Below are positions 1 to 8,656 of a stretch of 64,000 nucleotides of DNA, piece by piece (position 1 is the first letter of the stretch; each line of letters starts with the position of its first letter). The position numbers were made by a program, and so were the translations under genes. Where the stretch lies: contig NZ_REGA01000021.1 in assembly GCF_003841505.1 (NCBI RefSeq), forward strand, positions 1-64,000, read 5' to 3'. The stretch comes from Natrarchaeobius chitinivorans. GTDB taxonomy: Archaea; Halobacteriota; Halobacteria; Halobacteriales; Natrialbaceae. Below the pieces are notes generated by a model. That model was not told the DNA's origin. It ran no database searches and saw only the letters and a program-made list of their open reading frames with translations.

Positions 1-2
1 CC

Positions 3-176
3 CAGTGCCTCAACCAGCGCATCCCTGACGCGGCGACACTCCGAACGGAGGTCGCCGCGTGGGAAACTGACCGTAACGAGGCTACCGTCTCGATCGACTG
101 GCAGTTCACTGCCGATGATGCCCGAACGAAGTTACTCCGGCTCTATCCAACTATCACGGAGAAAAAGCAGGACTAG
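3..176 (+). CDS. IS630-family transposase, C-terminal fragment
   Basis: An open frame enters from the left edge and stops at 174-176. It encodes 57 residues ending ...TITEKKQD. The text QCLNQRIPDA, then W followed about 20 residues on by IDWQFTADDARTKLLRLYP, is the usual tail of haloarchaeal IS630-type (Tc1/mariner superfamily) transposases. The catalytic DDE residues lie upstream of the window, so intactness cannot be judged. The fragment is followed by a long hairpin rather than by an obvious terminal repeat. Family assignment is from motif memory; the frame itself is seen directly. Confidence 0.75.
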   Translation, partial: QCLNQRIPDAATLRTEVAAWETDRNEATVSIDWQFTADDARTKLLRLYPTITEKKQD

Positions 177-208
177 GCTGTCCACACTTGCGAGCGCACT
201 AGTGGCGT

Positions 209-277
209 CCCAAGCCTGCACTGATGAGCGAAATTACGCGGTGTGGTCCGATTTCGCTCATCAGTCGACGCTTGGGA
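209..277. repeat. Long imperfect hairpin downstream of the IS630 remnant
   Basis: CTGATGAGCGAAAT (221-234) is the exact reverse complement of ATTTCGCTCATCAG (251-264), with a 16-nt loop. The stem resumes outside with CCCAAGC (209-215) pairing to GCTTGGG (271-277). It could be a transcription terminator, the end of the IS630 element, or a dispersed palindrome. A related but weaker stem is at 48198-48233. Nothing else is visible between 177 and 373 except a T-rich stretch at about 340-346 that may belong to the promoter of the next gene. Confidence 0.7.
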
Positions 278-373
278 GGGTATTAGAATACTGACTCACT
301 GCCGAGATGTCGGAAAACCACCACGTACCCGACACTTTTTTGCGTTGCTCCACCGACAGCTACGGTAATACGA

Positions 374-1141
374 ATGGGCACACAGTCGTACGAGAACGTC
401 TATTCTCGAGAGAAAGCGCTTTCGAAGCTTCGCGGCCAGATACGCACCTCCGAAGAGATCGTCGCTCTCGCGGCTCCCGTCGAACTGGTGCCCGAGATCG
501 AAGACGTCCTCGCCGACGCCATCGACCGTGGTGTGCTGGTATTGCTGTTGCTCGCCAGCAACAACCTCTCCTACGAGGACGTCGCCGAGCGGGAGTTTCC
601 CGCCACAATCGTCCGATACTGGGAACAACACGGAGCGAACGTCACCTCGAGCATGGTCGACTATCACAGCGGTCTCGTCACCGTCTCACAGCTCCACGAC
701 CCCGATGCCGACGTCGGTCGGACGCTTACCTACGACGACGAGTTCTTCGGAAACATGCAACTGACGAGCCTCGTGGTGAACTTCTGGCGTCGCGGTGACG
801 AGATCTACGCGGCCGATCCGCGACCGTTGCCCCACACCTACGACAGTTTCTTCTACGCCGTCGTCGACGCCGCAAAGCGTCTTCGCGATCGACACGACCT
901 CTACGCGACGGTCGAGGTTGCGGGCGAAAATCGAGCGTACGGCGACGTCGTCGACGGCCCGGTGATCAACGTCAGACAGAACATCGTCTTTCCGATGACG
1001 AACTCGTTTCCCTCGGAGAACAACATCTTCGTCGAGTCGGACCACGGCGTCGTCTCGGTCGGCGGACCCAGCGGGACCGTCGAGGATATCGGTGCATCGG
1101 CAGTGAAACTCTACGAGGGCGAGGCGACTACCTCCGGGTGA
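374..1141 (+). CDS. TrmB-family sugar-sensing domain protein lacking the HTH
   Basis: The 255-residue protein begins at the helix that normally links the TrmB winged helix to its effector domain (REKALSKLRGQIRTSEEIV), then the LAAPVELVPEIEDVL strand-helix and a C-terminal beta-rich part. TrmB proteins are normally about 350 residues with an N-terminal winged HTH. Here there is no room for one: 373 bp upstream lies the IS630 stop, and no HTH-like frame is visible. It is either a solo effector domain or a regulator truncated when the IS arrived. DNA binding is therefore not expected. Family call is by resemblance; the missing HTH is seen directly. Confidence 0.6.
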   Translation: MGTQSYENVYSREKALSKLRGQIRTSEEIVALAAPVELVPEIEDVLADAIDRGVLVLLLLASNNLSYEDVAEREFPATIVRYWEQHGANVTSSMVDYHSGLVTVSQLHDPDADVGRTLTYDDEFFGNMQLTSLVVNFWRRGDEIYAADPRPLPHTYDSFFYAVVDAAKRLRDRHDLYATVEVAGENRAYGDVVDGPVINVRQNIVFPMTNSFPSENNIFVESDHGVVSVGGPSGTVEDIGASAVKLYEGEATTSG

Positions 1142-1176
1142 GGCGTCGGCAGGGACTCCGAAATTCGCCCGACTGT

Positions 1177-2184
1177 TCACTCGAGTGCGACCAGTCCGCG
1201 TGGCGTCTTCTCGACGAACACCTCCGGCCGGTCGATCGGGACTCGCGACCACGCGTCGCCGAAGTCGGTCGAGCGAAAGACGCCCTCGTTCGTGACCGCG
1301 TAAATCTCCCCGTCGGAGCCGGTCGTGTCGAATACGGCGCGGACGACTCCTTCGCCGGTCGGGAGTCCACGATCCTCGAGTCGGTGCCAGTCTTCGTCCC
1401 CGCGTCGCCGGTACACGTACGACTCGGCGGACTCCGGCGTGTGCGCCGTCGAGGCCCCGCTCGCACTGGAGACGATCACCGTCTCAGGATCGCCGGGATC
1501 GGGAACCACGCTCCAGCAGTAGCGATGCTCGAGTCCGTCCTGTGGGTGGTCCCAGCGCTCGCCCCCGTCGGTCGACACCGCGAAGCCGTCACCGGCAGCG
1601 GCGTAGACGAGTCCGTCGCGGTCGGGGTGGGTTGCGAGACTGTGGTTGTCACGGCGCGCCCCCGCCGGCCGTTCGATCCAGCTTTCACCACCGTCCGTGC
1701 TGAGGAGGAACGCACCCGCTTCGATACCGACGTAGAGTCGGTCGGGATCGAACGGATCCACCGACAGCCAGCGGACGTGATGTGTGTGGGGTCGTGGTGG
1801 AAAGTACCACTCCGGTTCGGAGGGGAGGTCGGCGATTCCCTCGAGGTGCGTCCACGAATCGCCGCCGTCTGCGGATCGATAGACGCGACTGGGTTCGGTA
1901 CCCACATACACCGTCTCCGGATCGTGGGGGGTGATCGTTGCTGCCGTCACGGCATCGCTTTCGAACGGCGTCTCGAGGCGATCGAACGTCGTTCCGCCGT
2001 CGGTAGTTCGGAAGAGACCGCTCTCGAACGTCCCGGCGAACGCTCGGTTCGGCGACGTCGGAGCGACCGCGACGCACTCGAGCCGTCGTCCCTTGAGGCG
2101 GGTTTCGGTCGTCCACTGGCCTCCGTCGGGATCCCCGTTACACGTTAGCAGACGGTCAGGTAAGGCGACGTACAGCGTTGCCAT
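1177..2184 (-). CDS. BNR/Asp-box repeat beta-propeller protein
   Basis: About 335 residues from ATG at 2184 (MATLYVALPDR); an in-frame ATG at 2235 would add an unlikely Arg-rich leader. Repeated Asp-box motifs of the form S/T-x-D-G-G-x-S/T-W are visible (TTDGGTTF, SADGGDSW, STDGGESW, STDGGERW, STDFGDAW), each following a strand like VYVGT or LYVGIEAG. This is the layout of sialidase/VPS10-like photosynthesis-stability propellers often annotated as glycosyl hydrolases. No signal peptide or membrane segment is seen, so a cytoplasmic protein is likely. No catalytic residues can be assigned; enzymatic activity is not claimed. It is divergent from the kinase gene at 2297. Confidence 0.8.
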   Translation of the reverse strand: MATLYVALPDRLLTCNGDPDGGQWTTETRLKGRRLECVAVAPTSPNRAFAGTFESGLFRTTDGGTTFDRLETPFESDAVTAATITPHDPETVYVGTEPSRVYRSADGGDSWTHLEGIADLPSEPEWYFPPRPHTHHVRWLSVDPFDPDRLYVGIEAGAFLLSTDGGESWIERPAGARRDNHSLATHPDRDGLVYAAAGDGFAVSTDGGERWDHPQDGLEHRYCWSVVPDPGDPETVIVSSASGASTAHTPESAESYVYRRRGDEDWHRLEDRGLPTGEGVVRAVFDTTGSDGEIYAVTNEGVFRSTDFGDAWSRVPIDRPEVFVEKTPRGLVALE

Positions 2185-2296
2185 ACGGCGTGTACGCTCG
2201 CCGGACGGAAAGCGTTCGTGATGATATCCAGTCATGTGTCATACGACAGCCAATTGATTTATAGGATGCGTATTCGGATAGTGATCTGTTATACCG

Positions 2297-3841
2297 ATGC
2301 CAATTTCCCGCTGGTCCCGATCTGACTCTCTCCACGGCCGATCGATTTCGTCGCTCGGCGTCGGATTGCTCGTCGCTTGCGGACTCTACTGGCAGCTTGG
2401 GAGCAGTCCGCCTCCGGTCTTGCTGTTCGAACTGGCGGTTCCGACGACGGTCGGACTCGGCTTTCTCTGGTACGGCGCGTGGATCCGTTCCGATCGGATC
2501 GATTGCGAGCGACCGACGATCGTCTCCGGATGCTCGGTCGCTGGCGGCGTTTTGACCGCTGGGCTTTTCCTCTGGAGTTTCGCTCTGGGCGCTCAGAGCG
2601 CATCGACCGTTCCCGAAAGCGCCGGTCTCCCGTTGTTACACGGGGCAGCCGTCGGAACGGCGTTCGGGGGCGTCGTCGGTCATCTCGCGGTGTATCGGTC
2701 CCGACACCGGCGCGAAACCGACCGCCTATCCCACGCAGTCGACGCCGCGATGGACGCCATCGCCGTCGTCGCCGACGACCGACTCGTCTTCGCCAACGAC
2801 GCGTACGCATCCCTGTACGGTCTCTCCGATCCGGGAACTCTCGAGGGGCGACTGTGGGGTGAACAGTACACGAACGAGTCGCTGGTCACCATCGAACGGG
2901 ACGCGATTCCCGCGGTCGTCAGGAACGGACGCTGGGAGGGGACGTTGACGGGCCGCCGAGTCGACGGCACGACGTTTCAACAGCACGTGACGATCAGCGC
3001 ACACGACCGCGAGGGTAGCTACGTCGTCGTCGCTCGCGACGTGACTGATCAGCTCGATCGAGAACAGCGCATACAGGTCCTCAACAGAGTGTTGCGTCAC
3101 AACCTCCGCAACGCCTTTACCGTCATCCGCGGACACGCGAACCTCCTCGGCGAGCACGACGAGACCCTCGAGCGCCGCCACGTCGACCCGATCCGCGAGG
3201 AGATCGACGACCTGCTCGCCACCGCGGACAAGGCCCGGGGTGTCGAACGAAAACTCGAGCGCCACGATCGAACGGAGACGATCGAGGCGACGGACGCGCT
3301 CCGGTCGGTCGTCGACAGAGCGAGAGCCGCGTACCCGAGCGTTCGGATCGTCTCTCGGACGGAAACGACGACCGCCGACTCGGGATCGCCGGTGGTCGAC
3401 GCCGCGGTCGTCGACGCACTCGACGAACTCGTCGACAACGCCGTCGAACATCAACTCGACGGCGACCGGACGGGACGACCCGACAGCGAACCGGTGTCGG
3501 AACTCCGTTCGGTCGACGAACCCGGCGACGTCCCGACGGTCGAACTGTCCGTCGAAGTCGCCGAGTACACGTCGACTTCCCGGCTCGAGTTTACGGTCGC
3601 CGACGACGGCGACGGGATTCCGGAGTCCGAACGGCGGGCAGTCCTCGAGGGAACCGAGACCCAGCTGGCACACGGATCGGGACTCGGACTGTGGTTCGTC
3701 AGCTGGATCACCGGAAACGCTGGCGGCGACGTGCAGTTCGCAGACCGGCCTGGCGGCGGCACTGCGGTGACGCTCTCGTTCCCACAGGAAACCCGCGGGG
3801 AAGATCAGTTCCGAACGGCTGTGGCGGAACACGCGGCGTGA
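2297..3841 (+). CDS. Membrane sensor histidine kinase with PAS domain
   Basis: 514 residues. Residues 15-135 hold four hydrophobic segments, then a PAS domain (about 147-255), then a HisKA-like dimerisation helix with phospho-acceptor H268 in LNRVLRHNLRNAFTVIRGHA. The ATPase domain shows an N box (DALDELVDNAVEH), G1 (VADDGDGIP) and G2 (GSGLGLWFVSWI). The RHNLRN form of the H box is the common haloarchaeal type. No receiver domain or partner response regulator is adjacent, so the output is unknown. A TATA-like TTTATA at about 2259 precedes the ATG. It shares an upstream region with the BNR-repeat gene but nothing indicates joint function. Confidence 0.9.
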   Translation: MPISRWSRSDSLHGRSISSLGVGLLVACGLYWQLGSSPPPVLLFELAVPTTVGLGFLWYGAWIRSDRIDCERPTIVSGCSVAGGVLTAGLFLWSFALGAQSASTVPESAGLPLLHGAAVGTAFGGVVGHLAVYRSRHRRETDRLSHAVDAAMDAIAVVADDRLVFANDAYASLYGLSDPGTLEGRLWGEQYTNESLVTIERDAIPAVVRNGRWEGTLTGRRVDGTTFQQHVTISAHDREGSYVVVARDVTDQLDREQRIQVLNRVLRHNLRNAFTVIRGHANLLGEHDETLERRHVDPIREEIDDLLATADKARGVERKLERHDRTETIEATDALRSVVDRARAAYPSVRIVSRTETTTADSGSPVVDAAVVDALDELVDNAVEHQLDGDRTGRPDSEPVSELRSVDEPGDVPTVELSVEVAEYTSTSRLEFTVADDGDGIPESERRAVLEGTETQLAHGSGLGLWFVSWITGNAGGDVQFADRPGGGTAVTLSFPQETRGEDQFRTAVAEHAA

Positions 3842-3900
3842 TCCGGTCGAACCGGACGTATCCGTCTCGGCTCGTACAGGAACCGGCCGGCCGACTCCCC

Positions 3901-4017
3901 GTCACAGCGCCAGGGGGCAACCGACCCGGTCACGGCGTCAGGAGGGAATCGTCCACGTCACAACGTCAGGAGAGATCCGTCCCCGTCACAACGTCAGGAG
4001 AGATCTGTCCCCGTCAC
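3901..4017. repeat. 28-bp tandem repeat, four units
   Basis: Four consecutive 28-bp units start at 3901, 3929, 3957 and 3985, each beginning GTCAC, with a fifth GTCAC at 4013. Units 3 and 4 differ at one base; units 1 and 2 are more diverged. The array fills the gap between two convergent genes and touches the stop codon of the minus-strand gene at 4014. It may contribute to termination, but no stem-loop is obvious. Confidence 0.85.
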
Positions 4018-4427
4018 TCGACCGCGAACGTCTCCTCGTCCATTCGGAGCCCGCCGAACCAACACTCGAGCGCGAAGAGCCCGCCGTACACCGCGACGAA
4101 GAGCGTGACGGCGGCGGTTAACAGCCCGAAGCCGCTCGGTCCCGATAGCAACGTCGCGAAGCCGACGGTGCTCGAGCCGACCGCGAGCAGTGCGAGGCCG
4201 ACGGCGGCAACGCGAGGCCAGCCGACCGTCCTCACGCCGAGCGGGAGCCGCTCGCGGACGCCGGCGGCGAACAGCGTGAGGCCGACGATGACGAGCCAGC
4301 CGATCTGCCACGCCGCTCCGGGGGCGGAAAGCCCACCCCAGAAGACGACGATACCGCCGGCGAGAAGTATCGTGACGAACCCGGCGGCGGCAAAGCCGCG
4401 ACGGACGGTATCCTTGCGTTCGCTCAT
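4014..4427 (-). CDS. Small four-TM membrane protein of unknown function
   Basis: 137 residues with four hydrophobic helices at roughly residues 11-31, 38-58, 71-91 and 97-120, a basic N-terminus (MSERKDTVRRG) and an acidic tail (MDEETFAVE). No recognisable motif. The stop codon abuts a tandem repeat and the ATG lies 100 bp from the end of uvrA, which points the same way, so it may be transcribed from uvrA read-through. Function is not known. Confidence 0.7.
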   Translation of the reverse strand: MSERKDTVRRGFAAAGFVTILLAGGIVVFWGGLSAPGAAWQIGWLVIVGLTLFAAGVRERLPLGVRTVGWPRVAAVGLALLAVGSSTVGFATLLSGPSGFGLLTAAVTLFVAVYGGLFALECWFGGLRMDEETFAVE

Positions 4428-4527
4428 GCGGTGAGACGTGGCAAGGAACGGTTTAATGGGTTCCGGTCGCGCGGGACCGACGGAGACGTCAAGTGCGACG
4501 AATACCGGTCGCCAGTCGGGACGAGAA

Positions 4528-7491
4528 TCAGTCGTCGTCCATCGGCGCTGATACCGGTTCGACGCGCTCGCCGCGTGGCCCCTCGAGGTCGACGTCGGGC
4601 AGCAGGTCCCGGAGGTAGCGTCCGGTGTAGGAGTCCTCGAGGCGGGCGATCTCCTCCGGGGTGCCGGTGGCGACGACCTCGCCGCCGTTCTCGCCGCCTT
4701 CGGGTCCGAGGTCGATGACGTGGTCGGCGTTTTTCACGAGGTCGAGTTCGTGTTCGATGACGACGACGGTGTTGCCGTTGTCGGTCAGCCGGTGGAGGAC
4801 GTCGATGAGCTTGCGCTCGTCCTCGGAGTGGAGTCCGGTCGTCGGCTCGTCGAGCAAGTACAGCGTCTCGCCGGAGTCTTTTTTCCCCAGTTCCTCGGCG
4901 AGTTTGATCCGCTGGGCCTCTCCGCCCGACAGCGTCGTCGACGGCTGGCCGAGTCGCATGTAATCGAGGCCGACGTCTTTCAACAGCTCGAGACGCCGCC
5001 GGATCTGGCTCGAGGATTCGAAGAAGTCGTAGGCCTCCTCGACGCTCATCTGGAGGACGTCGGCGATGGTCTTGCCCTTGTAGGTGACGTCGAGGGTGGC
5101 GTCGTTGTAGCGGTCGCCGTCGCACTCTTCACAGGGGACGTAGACGTCCGAGAGGAAGTTCATCTCGATCTTGACGGTGCCCTGCCCACCACACTCCTCA
5201 CAGCGGCCGCCCTTGACGTTGAACGAGAACCGGCCCTTCTCGTAGCCACGCTGTTTCGAGAGTTTGGTCTGGGCGAACAGTTCGCGGACGTAGTCGAAGA
5301 CGTTGGTGTACGTCGCCGGATTCGACCGGGGCGTGCGACCGATCGGCGACTGGTCGATCAGCCGGACGGTCTCGATCTCGTCTATCCCTTCGATCGCGTC
5401 GTGGTCGCCGGGGATGACGCTCGTGTTGTCGTTCATCTCGCGGGCGAGACCCTTGTACAGCACCTCGTGCATGAGCGTGGACTTGCCGGAGCCGGAGACG
5501 CCGGTGATCGCGGTGAAACAGCCGAGCGGAAGGTCCACGTCGACGTCGTCGAGGTTGTGCTGGCTCGCGCCGAGGATCGTCAGCACCCCGTCTGGATCGC
5601 GGCGGTCGTCGGGGACGGGAATCTGCTTTCGACCCGAGAGATAGTCGCCCGTGAGCGACTCTTCACAGGCTTTGACCTCCTCGACGGGACCGTTGACGAC
5701 GACTTCGCCGCCGCGTTTGCCCGGCCCGGGGCCCATGTCGATGACGTTGTCCGCACGGCGCATCGTCTCCTCGTCGTGTTCGACCACCAGGAGGGTGTTA
5801 CCGAGATCTCTGAGTTCCTCGAGGGTGTCGAGCAAGCGGTCGTTGTCCCGCTGGTGGAGCCCGATCGACGGCTCGTCGAGGACGTACAACACGCCGACGA
5901 GCCCGGAGCCGATCTGGGTCGCGAGTCGAATGCGCTGGCTCTCGCCGCCCGAAAGCGTCGAGGCTTCGCGGTCGAGGGTGAGATACTCGAGGCCGACTTC
6001 GACCATGAAGCCGAGTCGTGCGCGGATCTCTTTGAGGATCTCCTCGGCGATCACCTTCTCGCGCTCGGTGAGGTCGGCCTCCATCGACTCGAAGTGGGAG
6101 AGGGCGTCGCCGATGCTCATTCCGTTGATCGCGGTGATCGACGTCGCGTCGACGAGAACGGCCCGACTTGCGGGCTTGAGACGCGTGCCGTCGCAGGCCG
6201 GACACTCCGTCACCGACATGTAGTCCTCGATGTGTTCGCGGGTCGAGTCGGAGTCCGTTTCGAGGTACCGGCGCTCGAGGTTGGGGATGATCCCCTCGAA
6301 GCGCTTTCGCTTGCGTCGGGTGCCGTTTTTCGTACTGCGCTTGAAGACGACCTCGTCGTCGGTGCCGTAGAGGAACGCTCGCTGTACGTCCTCGCCCAGG
6401 TCGGCAAACGGCGTGGACAGCGAGACGTCGAAGTGCCCTGCGACCGCGTCGAGGCGGGTGCGGTAGTACGACCGGTTGTAACTCCAGGGCTCGAAGACCT
6501 CCTTCAGCGGCTTCGATTCGTCCTGGATCACGAGGTCTTCGTCCACCTCTTTCGTCTCGCCAAGTCCCTCGCACTCGGGACAGGCACCGTGTGGCGAGTT
6601 GAACGAGAAACTCCGTGTCTCGATCTCCGGGACGTCGATCCCGCAGTGGGTACACGCCAGATCCTTCGAGAACTCGGCGACGAACCGGTCGTCCTCTTCG
6701 ACCTCGTCGCCGAGCGCACCCGTCCGGCGGGCTTTCTCGCCGAGATCCGCGGCGGCCTCGGCTGGCGGATCGGGGAGGATAACCTTCATGACGCCGTCTG
6801 CCTCCTCGAGTGCCGTCTCGACGCTGTCGACGATTCGCGGTCTGTCCTCGGCGGAAACTCGGACCCGATCGACGATTACGTCGACCGTGTGATCGAAGTT
6901 CTCGTCGAGATCCGGCTTCTCGAGCGTGAGGTCGTGTTCTTCGCCGTCGACTTCCACGCGGGCGTAGCCCTCCGAGACGAGTTCGTCGAACAGGTCCTCG
7001 AACGCGCCTTTCTGGTCCCGGACGACGGGTGCGGCGAGTTTCGCCTTCGTTCCTTCGGGGAGCTCGAAGATCCGCTCGACCATGTTTTGTGCGCTCTGTT
7101 CGCCGACCTCCCGCCCGCAGTCGGGACAGTGTGGCGTGCCGACGCGGGCGTAGAGGAGACGGAGATAGTCGTGCAGTTCGGTGACGGTCCCGACCGTTGA
7201 GCGAGGGTTGTTCGCGGCGTTTTTCTGGTCGATCGAGATCGCCGGCGAGAGGCCCTCGACAGTTTCGACCTGTGGTTTGTCCATCTGCCCGAGGAAGTTC
7301 CGGGCGTACGCCGAGAGGCTCTCGATGTAGCGGCGCTGCCCTTCGGCGTAGACCGTCTCGAACGCGAGCGAGGACTTGCCCGATCCCGAAAGTCCGGTGA
7401 CCACGGTGAACGATTCGCGGGGGATCGTGACGTCGAGGTCTTTCAGGTTGTGCTCTTCTGCACCTCGAACCTCGATGTGATCCATACTCAT
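4528..7491 (-). CDS. uvrA: Excinuclease ABC subunit A
   Basis: 987 residues, the normal UvrA length. First ABC half: Walker A GLSGSGKSS (about 34-42), zinc motif CPDCG near residue 122, signature TLSGGESQRIRLA. Second half: GVSGSGKSTLMHEVL, zinc finger CEECGGQGT...CEECDGDRY, signature TLSGGEAQRIKLA and a Walker B LYLLDEPTTGLH. With UvrB it scans DNA and recognises bulky lesions in nucleotide excision repair; archaeal copies were acquired from bacteria. Start is ATG 7491 or the second ATG at 7485 (MDHIEV). uvrB and uvrC are not in this window. Confidence 0.98.
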   Translation of the reverse strand: MSMDHIEVRGAEEHNLKDLDVTIPRESFTVVTGLSGSGKSSLAFETVYAEGQRRYIESLSAYARNFLGQMDKPQVETVEGLSPAISIDQKNAANNPRSTVGTVTELHDYLRLLYARVGTPHCPDCGREVGEQSAQNMVERIFELPEGTKAKLAAPVVRDQKGAFEDLFDELVSEGYARVEVDGEEHDLTLEKPDLDENFDHTVDVIVDRVRVSAEDRPRIVDSVETALEEADGVMKVILPDPPAEAAADLGEKARRTGALGDEVEEDDRFVAEFSKDLACTHCGIDVPEIETRSFSFNSPHGACPECEGLGETKEVDEDLVIQDESKPLKEVFEPWSYNRSYYRTRLDAVAGHFDVSLSTPFADLGEDVQRAFLYGTDDEVVFKRSTKNGTRRKRKRFEGIIPNLERRYLETDSDSTREHIEDYMSVTECPACDGTRLKPASRAVLVDATSITAINGMSIGDALSHFESMEADLTEREKVIAEEILKEIRARLGFMVEVGLEYLTLDREASTLSGGESQRIRLATQIGSGLVGVLYVLDEPSIGLHQRDNDRLLDTLEELRDLGNTLLVVEHDEETMRRADNVIDMGPGPGKRGGEVVVNGPVEEVKACEESLTGDYLSGRKQIPVPDDRRDPDGVLTILGASQHNLDDVDVDLPLGCFTAITGVSGSGKSTLMHEVLYKGLAREMNDNTSVIPGDHDAIEGIDEIETVRLIDQSPIGRTPRSNPATYTNVFDYVRELFAQTKLSKQRGYEKGRFSFNVKGGRCEECGGQGTVKIEMNFLSDVYVPCEECDGDRYNDATLDVTYKGKTIADVLQMSVEEAYDFFESSSQIRRRLELLKDVGLDYMRLGQPSTTLSGGEAQRIKLAEELGKKDSGETLYLLDEPTTGLHSEDERKLIDVLHRLTDNGNTVVVIEHELDLVKNADHVIDLGPEGGENGGEVVATGTPEEIARLEDSYTGRYLRDLLPDVDLEGPRGERVEPVSAPMDDD

Positions 7492-7680
7492 GGGCGAGGT
7501 GATACTGGTGACTGAACGGTTTCGCGACTCGATACCCGATTCATCGTAATTGCGTCAGTGGCCGAAGGGACTTAACAAGCCTGAAAACGGAATAGGATGT
7601 ACTGTGCTAGCATATGACCTTCAACGGCGAGTCGAGGGCGCGTCCAAAGTGACTTCGGTCGGGAACGCTAACTGACCGGT

Positions 7681-8232
7681 ATGAGCGACGACGGTCCATC
7701 GGTTTCGGTCGGCGAATTCGTCGACTACTGTCGGACGCAGGCCGGCCTCCTCTCCGGGCGGGTAGAGACGATGAGCGACGAAGCCGACGAGTTACTCGAC
7801 GAGATCGACGAGGAGATGGCCGAGATCCGCACCCGACTCGGCGAACGAAACGTCGGCCCGGCGACGCCGTCGTCGACGGACCGTCCCACCAGCGAGGAGA
7901 TCGACGTCGACGCGATCGAGGAACTCCAGCGGGACCTCGAGGAAAAGCAGTTACTGGTCGAGGCGAAGCAAGCCCGGATGCAAGCGTTTCAGGAACTCGC
8001 CGCCGGCTACACGGAACTCGCCGAGGCGCTCCAGTCGACCGACGACGAGGTCGAGGCGATCGAACGGATCGTCGAGTTCGAACTCGAGGAGGACGCGCCG
8101 GCGTACTTCGACGAGCGGGAGACACTCTGTGAGGCGGCGGCCGAACAGTCTGAACGGACCGAAACCACGGATGAAGCCGAACCCGACGAGAACGGCGACC
8201 CCGCGGACGAGGACGGAGACTCACCTCGCTGA
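7681..8232 (+). CDS. Conserved acidic coiled-coil protein, unknown function
   Basis: 183 residues, soluble, very acidic. Heptad-like stretches at about 22-60 (ADELLDEIDEEMAEIRTRL) and 78-125 (ELQRDLEEKQLLVEAKQARMQAFQELAAGYTELAEAL) predict a helical hairpin; the tail from residue 155 is low complexity (Glu, Asp, Thr). I recognise this as a haloarchaeal hypothetical type but know no function. It is divergent from uvrA, with 189 bp between the starts, which may hold both promoters. Confidence 0.75.
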   Translation: MSDDGPSVSVGEFVDYCRTQAGLLSGRVETMSDEADELLDEIDEEMAEIRTRLGERNVGPATPSSTDRPTSEEIDVDAIEELQRDLEEKQLLVEAKQARMQAFQELAAGYTELAEALQSTDDEVEAIERIVEFELEEDAPAYFDERETLCEAAAEQSERTETTDEAEPDENGDPADEDGDSPR

Positions 8233-8298
8233 CTGGGACCGGCCCGCGTCTGACGTTCTGTCCGATCCGGCGATGGGCACTACCACACGAGATGGTAC

Positions 8299-8366
8299 AC
8301 CGACGGCGACGCTACTGATACGGCCTACCGTCACCGACGGCGACGCTGCTGATACGGTCTGCTGTC
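8299..8366. repeat. 34-bp tandem duplication
   Basis: Two 34-bp units (8299 and 8333) both read ACCGACGGCGACGCT then a CTGATACGG core, differing at a few bases. The CTGATACGG core is the same sequence that ends the second dispersed palindrome family of this window. The surrounding stretch 8233-8656 has no gene I can support; it is open in the kinase frame but its translation is Arg/Ser/Pro-rich and unlike the family. Confidence 0.7.
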
Positions 8367-8656
8367 CGTAGGTGCTCTGCGAACGCGACCTCGACCCGCC
8401 CTCCGTCCCACCGGCTGAGGGACGCCCGTCCGAGATTCGCTTCGATCGACTCTCCGAGAGCGATCCCGTGAGCCACGAAAACTCGAGTTCGTTACCGGTC
8501 CTCGAGACCTCGAGTGATGACAGGTATCAGTCCGATCGGGGCGTGATGACGGGTGTCAGTCCGGATCGGCGTGATCCCTGCCGGAAGAACAATGAGGGTC
8601 GTTTCCCAACTCCAGCAAACACTCGAATGCTGGGGGGACTGTCGTCGGTCGGATCA

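Noticed and set aside
4720-7200. Long open frame opposite uvrA (826 codons)
   Set aside because: Antisense to a full-length uvrA with no family resemblance; GC-rich haloarchaeal genes commonly leave the opposite frame open.
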